Source of the DNA: Strigops habroptila
Lineage: Eukaryota; Chordata; Aves; Psittaciformes; Psittacidae
Length of the DNA: 64,000 nt
NCBI RefSeq assembly: GCF_004027225.2
Contig: NC_046358.1
Coordinates: 8,401,284-8,465,283, forward strand
Reading direction: 5' to 3'
How positions within the stretch are numbered: position 1 is the first letter of the stretch; each line of letters opens with the position of its first letter. The translations under genes and the position numbers were made by a program. This document shows, one piece after another, positions 63,101 through 64,000 of the stretch. The notes beneath the pieces were generated by a model. It was not told the DNA's origin. It was given only the letters and a program-made list of their open reading frames with translations, and ran no database searches.

Positions 63101-64000
63101 ATGTTGTTTGATTCAGAAAGCTAGGACCAAAGCAAAGAAACAGTAATCTACACTGTCCACATTTCAGCTATGGATGCGAAACTAAAGACCTTAATATACA
63201 GTGTTCACTGAGTTTAGTGGAATGGCAAAAGAGCTAAAATTGGCCTGGTACAAGATGCTTACATATAACAAACACATCTGTTTGTTTGTCCTAGTGATGG
63301 TGATGCCTACCGGCTTTATAATTTGGATATCTTCGGCCACAAGATACATGACAAAATAGGCATTTATGGTTCTGTGCCGCTTCTCTTAGCACACAAGCCT
63401 AACAGAACTTCAGGGATCTTCTGGCTGAACTCTTCAGAAACGCTGGTGGATATTAGTACAAAGGCAGTAGCTGAGGTGAGAGTTGCTCACTTTCCTCAGG
63501 ATATAATAATAAAAGAAAACACTCCAGGGCAGGGCCAACAGGAACATAACACAATTATTGGAGATTTATCTTCTGCTCCCTAATGAATAACTGTCAGTAT
63601 CTTCCTCATGTCCTCCCTATGGCTAACTATTACTCTATTTTGTATAAGCAGTATGCAAGGTAAAGGATTTGTGGAGGATGTGTAAGAAACATTCTGTGTG
63701 TATTCCTAATACCTGCCAGGGATGTGTTAGTGAATTTTGTGGGTTTCCATCTTCACTCCTTCACTGAACTAAATTTTGATATAAAGAGATACTCAGTTTT
63801 ACCTTGATTTTGTTCAAAGCACGGGCTGTCCGGATCTGCTGCAGAGACTGCTAAACAGAAAGCAGTGCCTCTAACTGATGTACGCTGGATGTCAGAAAGT
63901 GGGATCATTGATGTTTTCCTGCTGATGGGACCCACTGCATTTGATGTCTTCAAGCAGTTTGCACAACTGACAGGTACTCGCATAATTGGAGTCTGTACGG
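54139..64000 (+). CDS. GANC: GANC, neutral alpha-glucosidase C, GH31 (5' part; runs off the window)
   Basis: GANC is a glycoside hydrolase family 31 alpha-glucosidase of neutral pH optimum, paralogous to GANAB, the glucosidase II catalytic subunit; its physiological substrate is thought to be glycogen-type oligosaccharide. Ten exons in the window: 54139-54167, 55198-55260, 56540-56648, 58198-58325, 58854-59036, 59905-59950, 61260-61326, 62690-62786, 63295-63475, 63820-63973. They join in frame to 352 residues plus one base; human has about 914. The start [18 protein letters not shown] parallels human MEAAVKEEISLEDEAVDK. This part is the N-terminal mutarotase-like beta-sandwich, with the GH31 substrate-side signature [13 protein letters not shown] and the segments DAYRLYNLD and [11 protein letters not shown]. 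The catalytic aspartates lie beyond the right edge, so activity cannot be judged here. Confidence 0.95.
54168..56539 (+). other. GANC: GANC introns 1 and 2
   Basis: Intron 1 (54168-55197) leaves the CpG island and becomes AT-rich. Intron 2 (55261-56539) starts with a run of GGTTT/GGTTTT units at 55284-55311, just after the exon 2 donor. No mobile element was recognised in either. Confidence 0.7.
56649..58197 (+). other. GANC: GANC intron 3
   Basis: 1.5-kb intron between exons 3 and 4. Nothing recognised in it beyond AT-rich single-copy sequence; the overlapping frames on both strands at 57225-57640 show no similarity or splice sites. Confidence 0.7.
59951..61259 (+). other. GANC: GANC intron 6
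   Basis: 1.3-kb intron holding a CR1 remnant (60805-61015) and otherwise single-copy sequence. The 86-codon open frame at 60133-60393 has no recognised similarity. Confidence 0.7.
60805..61015 (+). mobile_element. Older CR1 LINE fragment of a different subfamily
   Basis: About 210 bp with the CR1 layout: a decayed tail-coding block (ATTCATTGGAACAACCTCCC, then GGTAGAGTCCCCATCACTGG), the block GGTCCCTTCCAACCTGGGC and a degenerate ATTCTGTTGTTCAATGATTC end. It differs clearly from the other five copies, which share GATCTTAAGGTCCTTTCCAA. It lies in the sense orientation in GANC intron 6. Confidence 0.88.
61327..62689 (+). other. GANC: GANC intron 7
   Basis: 1.4-kb intron. Two open frames at 61993-62217 and 62227-62421 follow one another on the plus strand but in different frames and without similarity or splice signals I trust. 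No transposon recognised. Confidence 0.65.

Overview
This is nuclear DNA of a bird. Six copies of the avian LINE family CR1 are present, most of them ending in the CR1 terminal repeat ATTCTATGATTCTATGA. A solo LTR of an endogenous-retrovirus family I know from passerine and other neoavian genomes lies in one intron, so a neoavian, probably passerine, species is likely (moderate confidence). All genes are split into many short exons, so most open reading frames in the window are shadows and the genes were rebuilt exon by exon.

Three protein genes are present, in the order and orientation I recall for human 15q15 (VPS39 -, TMEM87A -, GANC +, then CAPN3 beyond the edge). (1) VPS39, minus strand, 25830 down to 2879: 25 constitutive coding exons join in frame into an 875-residue protein, the length of the shorter human isoform. 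A candidate 27-nt alternative microexon lies at 23182-23208. (2) TMEM87A, minus strand, 53817 down to 30303: 20 coding exons give 571 residues. Its intron 12 is an AT-AC intron with textbook U12 (minor spliceosome) signals. (3) GANC, plus strand, from 54139 and running off the right edge: ten exons give the first 352 residues, the N-terminal part of a GH31 alpha-glucosidase.

Layout: 1-780 has no gene I recognise; about 795-2878 is the probable VPS39 3'UTR; 2879-25830 VPS39; 25490-26150 its CpG-island promoter; 26150-28500 intergenic; about 28500-30302 the probable TMEM87A 3'UTR; 30303-53817 TMEM87A; 53818-54138 a compact CpG-island promoter shared head-to-head with GANC; 54139-64000 GANC.

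The three genes are neighbours by ancestry and do not form a pathway. VPS39 is a HOPS tethering subunit for late endosome/lysosome fusion, TMEM87A is a Golgi seven-helix protein of the GOLD-domain (GOST) family, and GANC is a glucosidase. The only visible regulatory link is the shared TMEM87A/GANC promoter. I found no undescribed multi-gene system. The most notable items are the AT-AC U12 intron, the VPS39 microexon, the sense-oriented solo LTR with an intact 5-bp target duplication, and an internally deleted CR1.
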